A stretch of DNA of 37,862 nucleotides from NCBI GenBank assembly GCA_019415435.1, contig DXZE01000017.1, forward strand, positions 1 through 37,862, given 5' to 3'. The notes beneath the pieces are model-generated. The model was not told where the DNA came from. It saw only the letters and a program-made list of their open reading frames with translations, and made no database searches. The DNA is from Erysipelotrichaceae bacterium. Its GTDB lineage: Bacteria; Bacillota_I; Bacilli_A; Erysipelotrichales; Erysipelotrichaceae. Below, in pieces: positions 1 to 7,912 of the stretch (its first letter is position 1; each line of letters opens with the position of its first letter). The position numbers were made by a program, and so were the translations under genes.

Positions 1-36
1 GGATTATTATACAAATTACGCTTTCATCTCGGTCAT

Positions 37-296
37 TCAATGGCCGAGGATTCCCACTTGGTTTCCTAAAGCCATTAAAGAAACAAAGATGTCATTTTTC
101 TTCCAGTATTTACTTCCATCTCTTATCTGTTCATGGATTTCATCATTATCTGCCTTGTATTGGCTGAATGGTGAAGCATCCACAAGATCTCCGGTCTCAC
201 GAACTGTTCTCCAGCAAATAGAAGTACAATCGATGTATCTGTATATATGTCGTTATAGTGAAACAGATTTTTTCCAACAATATCTTTCTTACCCAT
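37..296 (-). pseudogene. Rpn-family recombination-promoting nuclease/putative transposase, frameshifted N-terminal remnant
   Basis: Read on the minus strand from the ATG at 296, the first 33 or so codons give MGKKDIVGKNLFHYNDIYTD followed by a VLLFAGEQ stretch. This resembles the conserved start of Rpn (PD-(D/E)XK nuclease-type) proteins of Bacillota. That frame runs into junk and stops at 123-125. A different minus-strand frame then continues the family pattern from about position 205: DLVDASPFSQYKADNDEIHE, then a KYWKKNDIFVSLMALGNQ stretch, ending at a stop at 37-39. A single-base-type frameshift near 200-225 therefore breaks the gene. The remaining roughly 200 residues of a normal family member are missing, so it is also truncated. 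The family assignment rests on remembered motifs. The plus-strand ORF across the same bases is an artefact of this decayed gene. Confidence 0.72.
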
Positions 297-423
297 ATGT
301 TTCTAAACTGTTTGGAAGGATATCAATCTTTAATATACCTTATCAAAGGTAATTTTAAATCTATCCAAACTTTTCCTTTCTGTATAAATATTGTCGAAAA
401 AATGCATATCCCTCAAAAATAAT

Positions 424-462
424 CAAAAAAATCTCTGATACAGATATTTCTGTATCAGAGAT
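424..462 (-). terminator. Rho-independent terminator of ppdK
   Basis: A perfect 13-bp stem (431-443 with 450-462, 6-nt loop) is followed on the minus strand by seven T residues (424-430). It begins 18 bases past the ppdK stop codon. Confidence 0.92.
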
Positions 463-479
463 ACGTAACAATAGAATAA

Positions 480-3197
480 TTACTTCTTGTTTTCCTGATG
501 AATAACAGCCTGTGCTGCTGCAAGTCTTGCTAATGGAACTCTGTATGGAGAGCAGGAAACATAATCAAGACCTAAGCTCTGGAAGAATTCGATGGAAGCC
601 GGATCGCCGCCATGTTCTCCACAGACACCAAGATGAATATCTGGACGAGTCTTACGGCCATGTTCAGAAGCCCACTTGACTAACTTGCCAACACCATTGA
701 CATCGATATGAGCGAATGGATCACTCTCATAGATGTGCTTGTCATAGTAAGAATTCAGGAACTTACCAGCATCATCTCTGGAGAAACCAAATGTCATCTG
801 AGTCAGGTCGTTTGTACCAAAGCTGAAGAATTCTGCTGTTTCAGCAAGTTCACCAGCATTGATAGCACCACGTGGGATTTCGATCATTGTACCGATATGA
901 TACTTCAGTTCTACACCCTGCTTTGCGATCTCATCATCTGCAGCCTTGCGGATGATATCAGCGACATAATCCAGTTCCTTCTTTTCACCTACTAATGGAA
1001 CCATGATTTCTGGCTCAAGATGCCAGTCAGTATGTTTCTTGTTCACATTGATAGCAGCCTTGATGATAGCTCTTGTCTGCATTTCGCCAAGCTCTGGATA
1101 GGTAACATCCAGACGGCATCCTCTGTGACCCATCATTGGGTTGAATTCCTTAAGGTCTTCATCAGCAGCTTCTACATCAGCTAATGTAATGCCAAGAGAC
1201 TTGGCAATAGCTTCTGCCTCTTCCTTTGTCTTAGGCAGGAATTCATGTAAAGGCGGATCCAGCAGACGGATCGTAACACTGCGGCCTCCCATAGCTTCAA
1301 AGATACCTTCGAAGTCTTCTTCCTGATAAGGTTCCATCAGTTTCAGGGCCTTATCTCTCTGTTCAGCATTCTGTGCTACACAGAAGGATCTGATAGCTTC
1401 AATTCTTTCCTTGGAGTTGAAGAACATATGTTCTGTACGAACCAGACCTACACCTTCAGCACCGAATTCTACTGCCTTGGCAGCATCCTTAGGTGTATCA
1501 GCGTTTGTACGGATCTTTAGCTGACGTCTTTCATCAGCCCATTCCATGAAGCGCGCAAAGTTACCGGAGATCTTGGCAGGAACTGTCTTGATCTCACCTT
1601 CATATACATTACCGGTTGTACCATCTACAGAGATGATATCGCCATCCTTGAATGTCTTTCCATTGACTGTGAATACCTTGTTAGCTTCATCAACTGCGAT
1701 TTCACCGCAACCGGATACACAGCAGGCACCCATACCTCTTGCGACTACGGCAGCGTGTGATGTCATACCACCACGTACTGTAACAATAGCCTGAGATACA
1801 TGCATACCTTCAATATCTTCAGGAGATGTCTCAAGTCTTACAAGAACAACCTTCTTGCCTGCATCTGCCTTTTCCTTGGCTTCTTCAGCAGTGAACACAA
1901 CTTCACCAGAACCTGCACCTGGAGAAGCAGCTAAACCCTTGGCAATGATCTTATCCTGATGAGCCTTCAGATCATTTGCATCAAACATAGGATGCAGCAG
2001 GTCATTCAGCTGGTTAGGTTCAACCATCAGTAATGCCTGATCCTTTGTGACAAGGCCTTCATCATACATATCGCAGGCAACCTTTAAGGCAGCTGCGGCT
2101 GTACGCTTACCATTACGGCACTGCAGCATATACAGCTTGCCATGCTGGATTGTGAACTCCATATCCTGCATGTCATGATAATGCTTTTCAAGTCTGTCTC
2201 TGACATCAACCAGATCCTTATAAGCTTCAGGCATTGTCTCTTCAAGAGAAGAATACTTAGCCTTTCTTTCTTCTTCAGAGATACCTCTGCTTGCAGCCCA
2301 CTCACGGGAACCTTCCATAGAAATTTGTTCTGGTGTACGAACACCTGCAACAACGTCTTCACCCTGTGCATTGATCAGATACTCACCATAGAAATACTTA
2401 TTATCACCTGTAGATGGGTCTCTGGAGAAGCATACACCTGTGCCGCAGTCGTTACCCATGTTTCCGAATACCATCTGTACTACAGAAACAGCAGTTCCCC
2501 AGCTGTCAGGGATATTATTCATTCTTCTGTAATAGATAGCTCTCTCATTATTCCATGAACGGAAGACAGCACCGATTGCACGGTCTAACTGTACCTTTGG
2601 ATCCTGCGGGAAGTCTTCACCAAGATTCTTCTTATAGAATTCCTTGAACTGCTTTGTCAGTTCAACCATGTCATCGCCATCAAGATCGATGTCATCCTTG
2701 ATGCCCTTTTCTTTCTTCATGGCATCAATCAGTTCCTCGAATCTGGACTTGCTCAGCCCCATAACGACATCACCAAACATCTGGATGAATCTTCTGTAAG
2801 AGTCATATGCGAATCTCTTGTTTCCAGACTTGGCTTCAACAACCTTGACTACCTCATCATTCATACCAAGGTTCAGGATTGTGTCCATCATGCCTGGCAT
2901 GGATGCACGGGCACCAGAACGAACAGAAACAAGTAATGGATTTTCCTTGTCACCAAGCTTCATGCCTGTAGCTTCTTCAAGCCATGCAGTCTCCTGGTCA
3001 ATCTGTTCCTGTACTTCCGGAGCAATTGTCTCATCATCATCGTAATACTTAACGCATGCTTCTGTAGTAATCGTGTATCCCTGTGGAACCGGCATGCCAA
3101 GATTGCTCATTTCAGCAAGGTTTGCACCTTTACCGCCAAGCAGTTCGCGCATTGTTCCGTTTCCTTCGGAAAACTTATAAACATACTTCTTAGCCAT
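480..3197 (-). CDS. ppdK: Pyruvate, phosphate dikinase (PPDK)
   Basis: The 905-residue protein interconverts pyruvate + ATP + Pi with phosphoenolpyruvate + AMP + PPi in the cytoplasm. In fermenting Bacillota it commonly works in the glycolytic direction, saving energy through PPi. The N-terminal nucleotide-binding (ATP-grasp) domain covers about residues 1-340. The swivelling phosphohistidine domain carries the GGMTSHAAVVARGMG motif with catalytic His near residue 481. The C-terminal PEP/pyruvate TIM barrel ends in a conserved GVCGEHGGDP segment with the catalytic Cys. The length is typical of bacterial PPDK. The ATG at 3197 is preferred over an in-frame TTG at 3200 because AGGAGG (3204-3209) sits 6 bases before the ATG. 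It appears monocistronic, with its own promoter and terminator. No separate PPDK regulatory kinase gene is visible here. Confidence 0.97.
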   Translation of the reverse strand: MAKKYVYKFSEGNGTMRELLGGKGANLAEMSNLGMPVPQGYTITTEACVKYYDDDETIAPEVQEQIDQETAWLEEATGMKLGDKENPLLVSVRSGARASMPGMMDTILNLGMNDEVVKVVEAKSGNKRFAYDSYRRFIQMFGDVVMGLSKSRFEELIDAMKKEKGIKDDIDLDGDDMVELTKQFKEFYKKNLGEDFPQDPKVQLDRAIGAVFRSWNNERAIYYRRMNNIPDSWGTAVSVVQMVFGNMGNDCGTGVCFSRDPSTGDNKYFYGEYLINAQGEDVVAGVRTPEQISMEGSREWAASRGISEEERKAKYSSLEETMPEAYKDLVDVRDRLEKHYHDMQDMEFTIQHGKLYMLQCRNGKRTAAAALKVACDMYDEGLVTKDQALLMVEPNQLNDLLHPMFDANDLKAHQDKIIAKGLAASPGAGSGEVVFTAEEAKEKADAGKKVVLVRLETSPEDIEGMHVSQAIVTVRGGMTSHAAVVARGMGACCVSGCGEIAVDEANKVFTVNGKTFKDGDIISVDGTTGNVYEGEIKTVPAKISGNFARFMEWADERRQLKIRTNADTPKDAAKAVEFGAEGVGLVRTEHMFFNSKERIEAIRSFCVAQNAEQRDKALKLMEPYQEEDFEGIFEAMGGRSVTIRLLDPPLHEFLPKTKEEAEAIAKSLGITLADVEAADEDLKEFNPMMGHRGCRLDVTYPELGEMQTRAIIKAAINVNKKHTDWHLEPEIMVPLVGEKKELDYVADIIRKAADDEIAKQGVELKYHIGTMIEIPRGAINAGELAETAEFFSFGTNDLTQMTFGFSRDDAGKFLNSYYDKHIYESDPFAHIDVNGVGKLVKWASEHGRKTRPDIHLGVCGEHGGDPASIEFFQSLGLDYVSCSPYRVPLARLAAAQAVIHQENKK

Positions 3198-3223
3198 CAA
3201 CAGCCTCCTATTTACATAAGTTG

Positions 3224-3252
3224 ATTATAAGGCAACCGTTTACATTAGACAA
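3224..3252 (-). promoter_or_regulatory. Probable sigma-A promoter of ppdK
   Basis: Minus-strand TTGTCT (3247-3252) and a perfect TATAAT (3224-3229) are separated by 17 bases. The -10 lies 26 bases before the ppdK ATG. Confidence 0.7.
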
Positions 3253-3296
3253 GAAAGGCATCGAAAAATCCCAATTATAAAAATACTAACTCATCT

Positions 3297-3317
3297 AAAA
3301 AACACGCTTTCGCGTGT
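3297..3317 (-). terminator. Terminator of the alpha/beta hydrolase gene
   Basis: A 6-bp GC-rich stem, ACACGC/GCGTGT (3302-3307 with 3312-3317), has a GAAA tetraloop on the minus strand and is followed by a T run. It starts 7 bases after the stop codon. Confidence 0.88.
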
Positions 3318-3324
3318 CTTTATA

Positions 3325-4263
3325 TTACTTGATATATTTGTCAATGAAAGCAAACATCACTGAATAGTAATCTTCGGATGTATCAGCTTCATTGAATCCT
3401 TTTCCTTCGGCTGTATACAATTCTTTCTCAGCAGCACATGCATAATAATTATCAAACAGCATGCTGGCTGGAACGACATCATCATCTGTACCATGCATAA
3501 ACAGAGTTGGAGTTGTGCTCATCTTTAACTGATGGTTCATACTCACATCATTGATAGAGAAATGCAGGAACTGCTTAACAAGTACATCTACACCAGGTAA
3601 GAATGCCTTGCCATCAATATGACAGTATTTTCTGATGCCATATAACAGAATATCCTTGATTTCAGAGAAGCCGCCGTCTTCAACAGCACACTTGACATTG
3701 GATGGAATGTAATCTCCAGTCACATCGATAACTGCAGCAGCCCCACTGTTAAGGCCATACAAAGCAATATTGGCTTCCGGATCAATATTCAGAAGGTAGT
3801 TGATCCAGCTGATCAAGTCATAGTGTTCATTCCAGCCCAGGCCCGTATACTTGCCTTCACTCATGCCGCAGCCTCTCTGATCAACAGCTAATACATTGAA
3901 CCCATGCTGGTCAGCCTGGTACATCTGTTCCAGAAGATTTCCGCTGTAGCTGCCAATGCCATGAACCATAACGATCCACTTATGTGTCTCTGGCTGATTC
4001 GTAACTCTTAAAGCATGCAACTTCAGACCATCAAAAGACTTCAGGAACTCATCATCTCTTGTACTGTGTGTAAACCATTCATTCTTTTCACCATAGCCGG
4101 CATGAAGCTGACGTACTGCCTCATTACCGAATAAAGAAGAATGCTGTAAATCAAATGCATTGCGGAATACTACATAATTGAATCCACCATAAGCTGCAGC
4201 GGCTGTTCCGGCAACACCACCGATAACTTTTAATAAAGTATGATTATTATTTTTATTGCTCAT
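3325..4263 (-). CDS. Membrane-anchored alpha/beta hydrolase (serine aminopeptidase-like)
   Basis: The 312-residue protein has one hydrophobic N-terminal segment (about residues 9-30, VIGGVAGTAAAAYGG region), suggesting a membrane anchor with the catalytic part outside or at the membrane. The fold signature is clear: an HG-containing strand (IVMVHGIGSYSGN), then a LAVDQRGCGMSEG stretch like that of monoglyceride lipase/hydrolase-4 proteins. The nucleophile elbow reads ALYGLNSGAAAV, that is G-L-N-S-G rather than the usual G-x-S-x-G spacing, so the nucleophile assignment is uncertain. Near the end, MHGTDDDVVPA supplies the acid residue. No well-placed C-terminal catalytic His is obvious. The ATG at 4263 has GGGAG 7 bases upstream; an in-frame GTG at 4299 lies inside the valS terminator and is unlikely. 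The substrate is unknown. Confidence 0.82.
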   Translation of the reverse strand: MSNKNNNHTLLKVIGGVAGTAAAAYGGFNYVVFRNAFDLQHSSLFGNEAVRQLHAGYGEKNEWFTHSTRDDEFLKSFDGLKLHALRVTNQPETHKWIVMVHGIGSYSGNLLEQMYQADQHGFNVLAVDQRGCGMSEGKYTGLGWNEHYDLISWINYLLNIDPEANIALYGLNSGAAAVIDVTGDYIPSNVKCAVEDGGFSEIKDILLYGIRKYCHIDGKAFLPGVDVLVKQFLHFSINDVSMNHQLKMSTTPTLFMHGTDDDVVPASMLFDNYYACAAEKELYTAEGKGFNEADTSEDYYSVMFAFIDKYIK

Positions 4264-4290
4264 AATCTGTCTCCCTATTTGAAAATTAAA

Positions 4291-4320
4291 AATCTTCACA
4301 AGATTTAACCTGTGAAGATT
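4291..4320 (-). terminator. Terminator of valS, overlapping the next promoter
   Basis: A perfect 10-bp stem (4291-4300 with 4311-4320) is followed on the minus strand by a T-rich run. It begins 13 bases past the valS stop codon. Confidence 0.85.
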
Positions 4321-4326
4321 ATAGCA
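4318..4326 (-). promoter_or_regulatory. Extended -10 promoter of the alpha/beta hydrolase gene
   Basis: Minus-strand TGCTATAAT is a perfect extended -10 (TGnTATAAT). The best -35-like hexamer is TTGAAT only 15 bases upstream, so recognition would rest on the extended -10. The predicted start, near 4311, falls at the far end of the first arm of the valS terminator. Transcripts from here would therefore lack that arm. Confidence 0.6.
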
Positions 4327-4332
4327 TGAGAT

Positions 4333-6945
4333 TTACTTATTCAATACAGAAAGTCTGTCGAGAACAGCCTGATATTGTTTTTCATATGCCGCAAGCTTGT
4401 CCTTTTCCTGCTGTACCTTAGCTTCAGGAGCCTTGGAGATAAAGCCCTTATTGGAAAGCATATGATGAGAACGATCCAGTTCTTTTTCAAGACGTTCCTT
4501 TTCAGCTTCAAGCTTTTTCTTCTCTTCTTCAGGATCACTTAATTCTTCAGAAGGAATATACATGGTGCCACCATGAATGGTTTCTACAGAAAGATCGCCG
4601 TCTAACTGATCAGACCATTCTGCCTTGGCCATCTTCTGCATGATTGCCGCAAAGGCAGGATCAACATGCAGTGTATTGCCATCCAGGTCCTTTAACATGA
4701 CATGAATTGAGGCAGATGGTTTCAGATCATTTGTATTCTTGATTTCTCTGATACAGGAGATAGCAGAGATAATTCTCTCCATTTCCTCAAGATCTGTATC
4801 CGGCAGATTTTCAATATGCTTCGGCCATGTTTCAAGGCAGATAGATTCCTTTTCATGCGGTAAGGTCAGATAGATCTCTTCTGTAACAAACGGCATGAAT
4901 GGATGCAGGAGTCTTACAATGTTGTTCAATACAACATACAGTGTGGACTGGGCTGCTTTCTTTGCATTTTCATCATCAGAATTCAATGCAGACTTACTCA
5001 TTTCCACATACCAGGAACAGAAGTCATTCCAGACAAAGGAATACAGTTCGTTGCCTACCATGGCAAACTCATATTTATCCATGTTTTCACTGACATGATC
5101 AATGACATGATTCAGTTTATTCAAGATCCAGAGATCTGATACAGAGAGATTTTCAAATGTAATATCTTCTTTGCTGAAATCATCCGGCAGATTCATGATG
5201 ACAAATCTGGACGCATTCCAGATCTTGTTAATAAAGTTCCAGGCAGCTTCTACCTTTTCTGGGATATAGCGCATATCCTGACCTGGTGTAGAGTTTGTTG
5301 TTAAGAAGAAACGCAATGCATCAACACCATATTCATCAATGACCTGCATCGGATCAATGCCATTGCCAAGTGACTTGGACATCTTGCGTCCCTTGGCATC
5401 ACGGATCAGACCATGAATCAAAACATCCCTGAATGGTCTGTTATGCGTGAAATGTCTTGCCTGGAATGCCATTCTTGCGACCCAGAAGAATATAATGTCA
5501 TATCCTGTAACAAGAACATCGGTTGGATAATAACGCTTGTAGTCTTCTGTCTCTTCTGGCCAGCCAAGTGTCGCAAAAGGCCATAAAGCAGAAGAGAACC
5601 ATGTATCCAGAACATCCGGATCCTGTTCCCAGTTTTCCGGATCCTTAGGATCCTCTTCTCCTACATAAGTTTCACCTGTCTCTTTGTTATACCATGCCGG
5701 AATTCTGTGTCCCCACCATAATTGTCTGGAGATACACCAGTCTTCAATATTCTCTAACCATTGGTTGAATGTCTTTTCAAATCTTTCCGGATAAAAGTTA
5801 ATCTTCTGATCTGGATCCTTCTGATTCTTTAAAACATCATCAGCTAATGGCTTCATCCTGACAAACCATTGCTGGGAAAGATATGGTTCGACAACACAAT
5901 GTGTTCTTTCAGAGTGACCTACTTCATGGACGATATCTTCAATATGATCCATGACACCATCTTCTTCAAACTGCTTGACTAAGGCATCTCTTGCCTCATA
6001 ACGGTCCATACCTTCATACCTGCCGCATAAGTCATTCATGGTTCCATCCGGATTCATGCAGATAGGCTTAGGCAGATTGTGTCTTTCGGCAATTGCAAAG
6101 TCGTTAGGGTCATGGGCAGGCGTGCACTTCATGATGCCTGTACCAAATCCGATTTCGATATAATCATCCCCAATGATCGGTAATTCTTCACCATTAGCAG
6201 GATTAATGCAGTGCTTGCCAATCAGATGCTTTGTCTTATCATCATTCGGGTTTACAACAACACATACATCACCAAACATGGTTTCAGGTCTTGTTGTCGC
6301 AACAACAAACTGTTCATTATCTTCAACCGTATGATAATGCATGTAGTACATCTTTCCTTTATCTTCCTGATAGTAGACCTCGATATTGGAAAGAGCTGTC
6401 TTGGCTTCCGGATCCCAGTTGATGATACGCCAGCCGCGATAGATCAAACCTTCATTGTACAGTGTAACAAAGACATGACGGACAGCCTTGTTAAAGCCTT
6501 CATCCATCGTAAATCTTTCTTTTGAATAATCCAGTGAATTACCAAGCTTTGCCCATTGCTTACGGATGGTAGAAGCGTACTCTTCTTTCCACTCCCAGGC
6601 TCTTTCCATAAATTTGTCACGGCCAATGTCATATCTGGATACACCTTCAGACTTCAAACGTGCATCCACCTTTGCCTGGGTCGCAATACCGGCATGGTCC
6701 ATACCTGGTAAATACAGCATGTCATAGCCTTCCATACGCTTATAGCGAGCTATAATATCCTGCAGTGTGTTATCCCATGCATGTCCGATATGCAGGATAC
6801 CTGTGACATTTGGTGGTGGAATAACTATCGTATAAGGCTGTTTTGTCTTATCACCGGCAGTGAAGTATCCATTCTTCACCCAGCCATCATACATACCGTC
6901 TTCCACGGCTTTATGATCATACTTCTGTGCAAGATTCTTTTTCAT
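4333..6945 (-). CDS. valS: Valyl-tRNA synthetase
   Basis: The 870-residue class I aminoacyl-tRNA synthetase charges tRNA-Val in the cytoplasm. The HIGH signature is at residues 52-55 (LHIGHAWDN), followed by the GMDHAGIATQ segment. The inserted CP1 editing domain (about 190-350, with ATTRPETMFGD) hydrolyses mischarged Thr-tRNA-Val. KMSKS is at 521-525. The anticodon-binding domain follows, and a C-terminal coiled coil (about 800-870, rich in Lys/Glu/Leu) completes the normal ValS layout. The ATG at 6945 is chosen because AAGGAG (6953-6958) lies 7 bases upstream. The in-frame extension to 7002 would run back into the T-box terminator. It is regulated by the T-box leader immediately upstream. 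Confidence 0.98.
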   Translation of the reverse strand: MKKNLAQKYDHKAVEDGMYDGWVKNGYFTAGDKTKQPYTIVIPPPNVTGILHIGHAWDNTLQDIIARYKRMEGYDMLYLPGMDHAGIATQAKVDARLKSEGVSRYDIGRDKFMERAWEWKEEYASTIRKQWAKLGNSLDYSKERFTMDEGFNKAVRHVFVTLYNEGLIYRGWRIINWDPEAKTALSNIEVYYQEDKGKMYYMHYHTVEDNEQFVVATTRPETMFGDVCVVVNPNDDKTKHLIGKHCINPANGEELPIIGDDYIEIGFGTGIMKCTPAHDPNDFAIAERHNLPKPICMNPDGTMNDLCGRYEGMDRYEARDALVKQFEEDGVMDHIEDIVHEVGHSERTHCVVEPYLSQQWFVRMKPLADDVLKNQKDPDQKINFYPERFEKTFNQWLENIEDWCISRQLWWGHRIPAWYNKETGETYVGEEDPKDPENWEQDPDVLDTWFSSALWPFATLGWPEETEDYKRYYPTDVLVTGYDIIFFWVARMAFQARHFTHNRPFRDVLIHGLIRDAKGRKMSKSLGNGIDPMQVIDEYGVDALRFFLTTNSTPGQDMRYIPEKVEAAWNFINKIWNASRFVIMNLPDDFSKEDITFENLSVSDLWILNKLNHVIDHVSENMDKYEFAMVGNELYSFVWNDFCSWYVEMSKSALNSDDENAKKAAQSTLYVVLNNIVRLLHPFMPFVTEEIYLTLPHEKESICLETWPKHIENLPDTDLEEMERIISAISCIREIKNTNDLKPSASIHVMLKDLDGNTLHVDPAFAAIMQKMAKAEWSDQLDGDLSVETIHGGTMYIPSEELSDPEEEKKKLEAEKERLEKELDRSHHMLSNKGFISKAPEAKVQQEKDKLAAYEKQYQAVLDRLSVLNK

Positions 6946-6965
6946 TTCCTCTCTCCTTAACAAAT

Positions 6966-7173
6966 AAAAAACGCCCTGAATGCACAGGACGTCAGGATCC
7001 AACGTGGTACCACCTTTGCTTGCTTCTCAAATGCGTAACGTGCATAACGTCATTCCCTACTCTTTTCAGGAACAAAGCTCACGGACGACTTCATTCATGT
7101 TTCTGTATCTGATCGCACCAGTCACAGACTCTCTTTAACAGAATTCATTAAATTACTGCTTCCGCTCATCGCT
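6966..7173 (-). promoter_or_regulatory. T-box riboswitch leader of valS
   Basis: The minus strand carries a canonical T-box core, AGGTGGTACCACGTT (7001-7015). It is followed by a 7-bp terminator stem (6972-6978 with 6985-6991) and a T run (6966-6971). The core can instead pair with CGTCCT on the 5' side of that stem to form the antiterminator. Stem I has a GGTGCGA motif near 7112-7118. Downstream is a GAATGAAGTCGTC stretch in which GTC, a valine codon, is the probable specifier, matching the downstream synthetase. Uncharged tRNA-Val should stabilise readthrough into valS. The exact specifier was assigned by eye. Confidence 0.93.
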
Positions 7174-7178
7174 GATAC

Positions 7179-7207
7179 AATTATAGCGATATAGCGCTAT
7201 AATTCAA
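7179..7207 (-). promoter_or_regulatory. valS promoter with embedded 10-bp dyad
   Basis: Minus-strand TTGAAT (7202-7207) is 16 bases from a perfect TATAAT (7180-7185). A perfect inverted repeat, AATTATAGCG/CGCTATAATT (7179-7188 with 7195-7204, 6-base spacer), fills the spacer and covers the -10. A second TATAAT therefore faces the other way at 7198-7203. The dyad has no T run, so it looks more like an operator or symmetric promoter than a terminator. Confidence 0.6.
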
Positions 7208-7208
7208 A

Positions 7209-7460
7209 TCAAAATGACGCAAGAAAATTCTTAATTCTATCTAAATGCATAATCCGGATCGTGAAAAAACGTGAAACAAAGAAGAATGCTATATAACAGA
7301 TTAACTTTACATACGGATTCACTGATACAACCATATCAACGATCGCCACAATCCCCACACATATAAAATAGACAAGCATATATATCAGCATAGTTAACAG
7401 AAGAAATACTGCCTGTCTTTTAATATTCTTTCTTTTTGCCTCAGTTCCCCTTTTGTCCAT
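7209..7460 (-). CDS. Small two-helix membrane protein of unknown function
   Basis: The 83-residue protein has a basic N-terminus (MDKRGTEAKRKNIKRQ), a long hydrophobic stretch at about residues 17-45 and a second at about 48-66. It ends with a charged tail, so two membrane helices are likely. I do not recognise the family. The ATG at 7460 begins the basic segment. It has no ribosome binding site, but a TATAAT lies only 7 bases upstream, which would give an almost leaderless message. An in-frame non-ATG start at 7577 is possible but adds an unrelated Cys-rich stretch. The stop codon is 2 bases from the valS -35. It could be a chance ORF, though its amphipathic layout argues for a real gene. 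Confidence 0.5.
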   Translation of the reverse strand: MDKRGTEAKRKNIKRQAVFLLLTMLIYMLVYFICVGIVAIVDMVVSVNPYVKLICYIAFFFVSRFFTIRIMHLDRIKNFLASF

Positions 7461-7508
7461 CGGTTGTATTATACAACAGGCATGAAACACGCATATAATA
7501 AAAATATC

Positions 7509-7850
7509 ATGTGTGGAAGATATCTCTTTTTCAATGGAAAAGATACAAAAATAAAGCAATAGATTCAGCTGGCACAAAAGTCAATGAAACCGGAACAGTA
7601 TGAAAAGATTTCTCTTTTTGATGTGCATCCTGTTGAATATGCTTTAACAAAATATTGGAATGAATGTTCAAAGAATCCGCATGTAAAATATACATTTGCG
7701 ACACCTTCAAAGCCTATGTATCTTGCCGGAATTTATCATAAAGAAGATGGTAACTTTCATTTAGTCATACTGGCAGAAAAAGCTGGTTATCCACAAAGTG
7801 AAATTCATAACAGTCAGACGGTTATCTTTACCTATGAAGACGCAAAAAGT
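7509..7850 (+). pseudogene. SRAP-family (YedK/HMCES-type) gene, broken
   Basis: The reading frame starting at ATG 7509 gives MCGRYLFFNGKDTKIKQ, then an amber codon (7560-7562), then continues in the same frame as IQLAQKSMKPEQYEKISLFD and on to KYTFATPSKPMYLAGIYHKE and an EIHN motif. MCGRY, with Cys2 as the nucleophile that forms a thiazolidine with abasic DNA, is the hallmark of SRAP proteins. The YLAGIY block and downstream His are also family features. Besides the stop, about 60 residues around the conserved NARSET motif are missing between the LFDVHP and KYWNEC stretches. The usual IHDRMP motif is altered to IHNSQT. Similarity stops where the frame enters the ruvB terminator, so the 3' end is lost. 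An ORF starting at 7584 is the readable tail of this remnant. Confidence 0.75.
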
Positions 7851-7874
7851 GGGGTGCTTGTAACCCCCCCACTT
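7844..7874 (-). terminator. Terminator of the obg-ruvA-ruvB transcript
   Basis: An 8-bp GC-rich stem (7847-7854 with 7867-7874) is followed on the minus strand by TTTTT. It lies 38 bases after the ruvB stop codon and inside the 3' end of the SRAP remnant. Confidence 0.85.
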
Positions 7875-7912
7875 CTCTTTTACAAAACAGCATTCCAGAC
7901 AGAAGTATTCTT

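Noticed and set aside
29..47. Short hairpin TCGGTCA/TGGCCGA near the left edge
   Set aside because: It is a 7-bp stem with a wobble pair and no T run, inside the decayed region. It cannot be tied to any function.
89..352. Plus-strand ORF of 87 codons near the left edge
   Set aside because: It is the antisense of a frameshifted Rpn-like gene whose family motifs are on the minus strand. It has no ribosome binding site.
2142..2558. Plus-strand 138-codon ORF inside ppdK
   Set aside because: It lies entirely antisense to a well-conserved gene, with no family motif or ribosome binding site.
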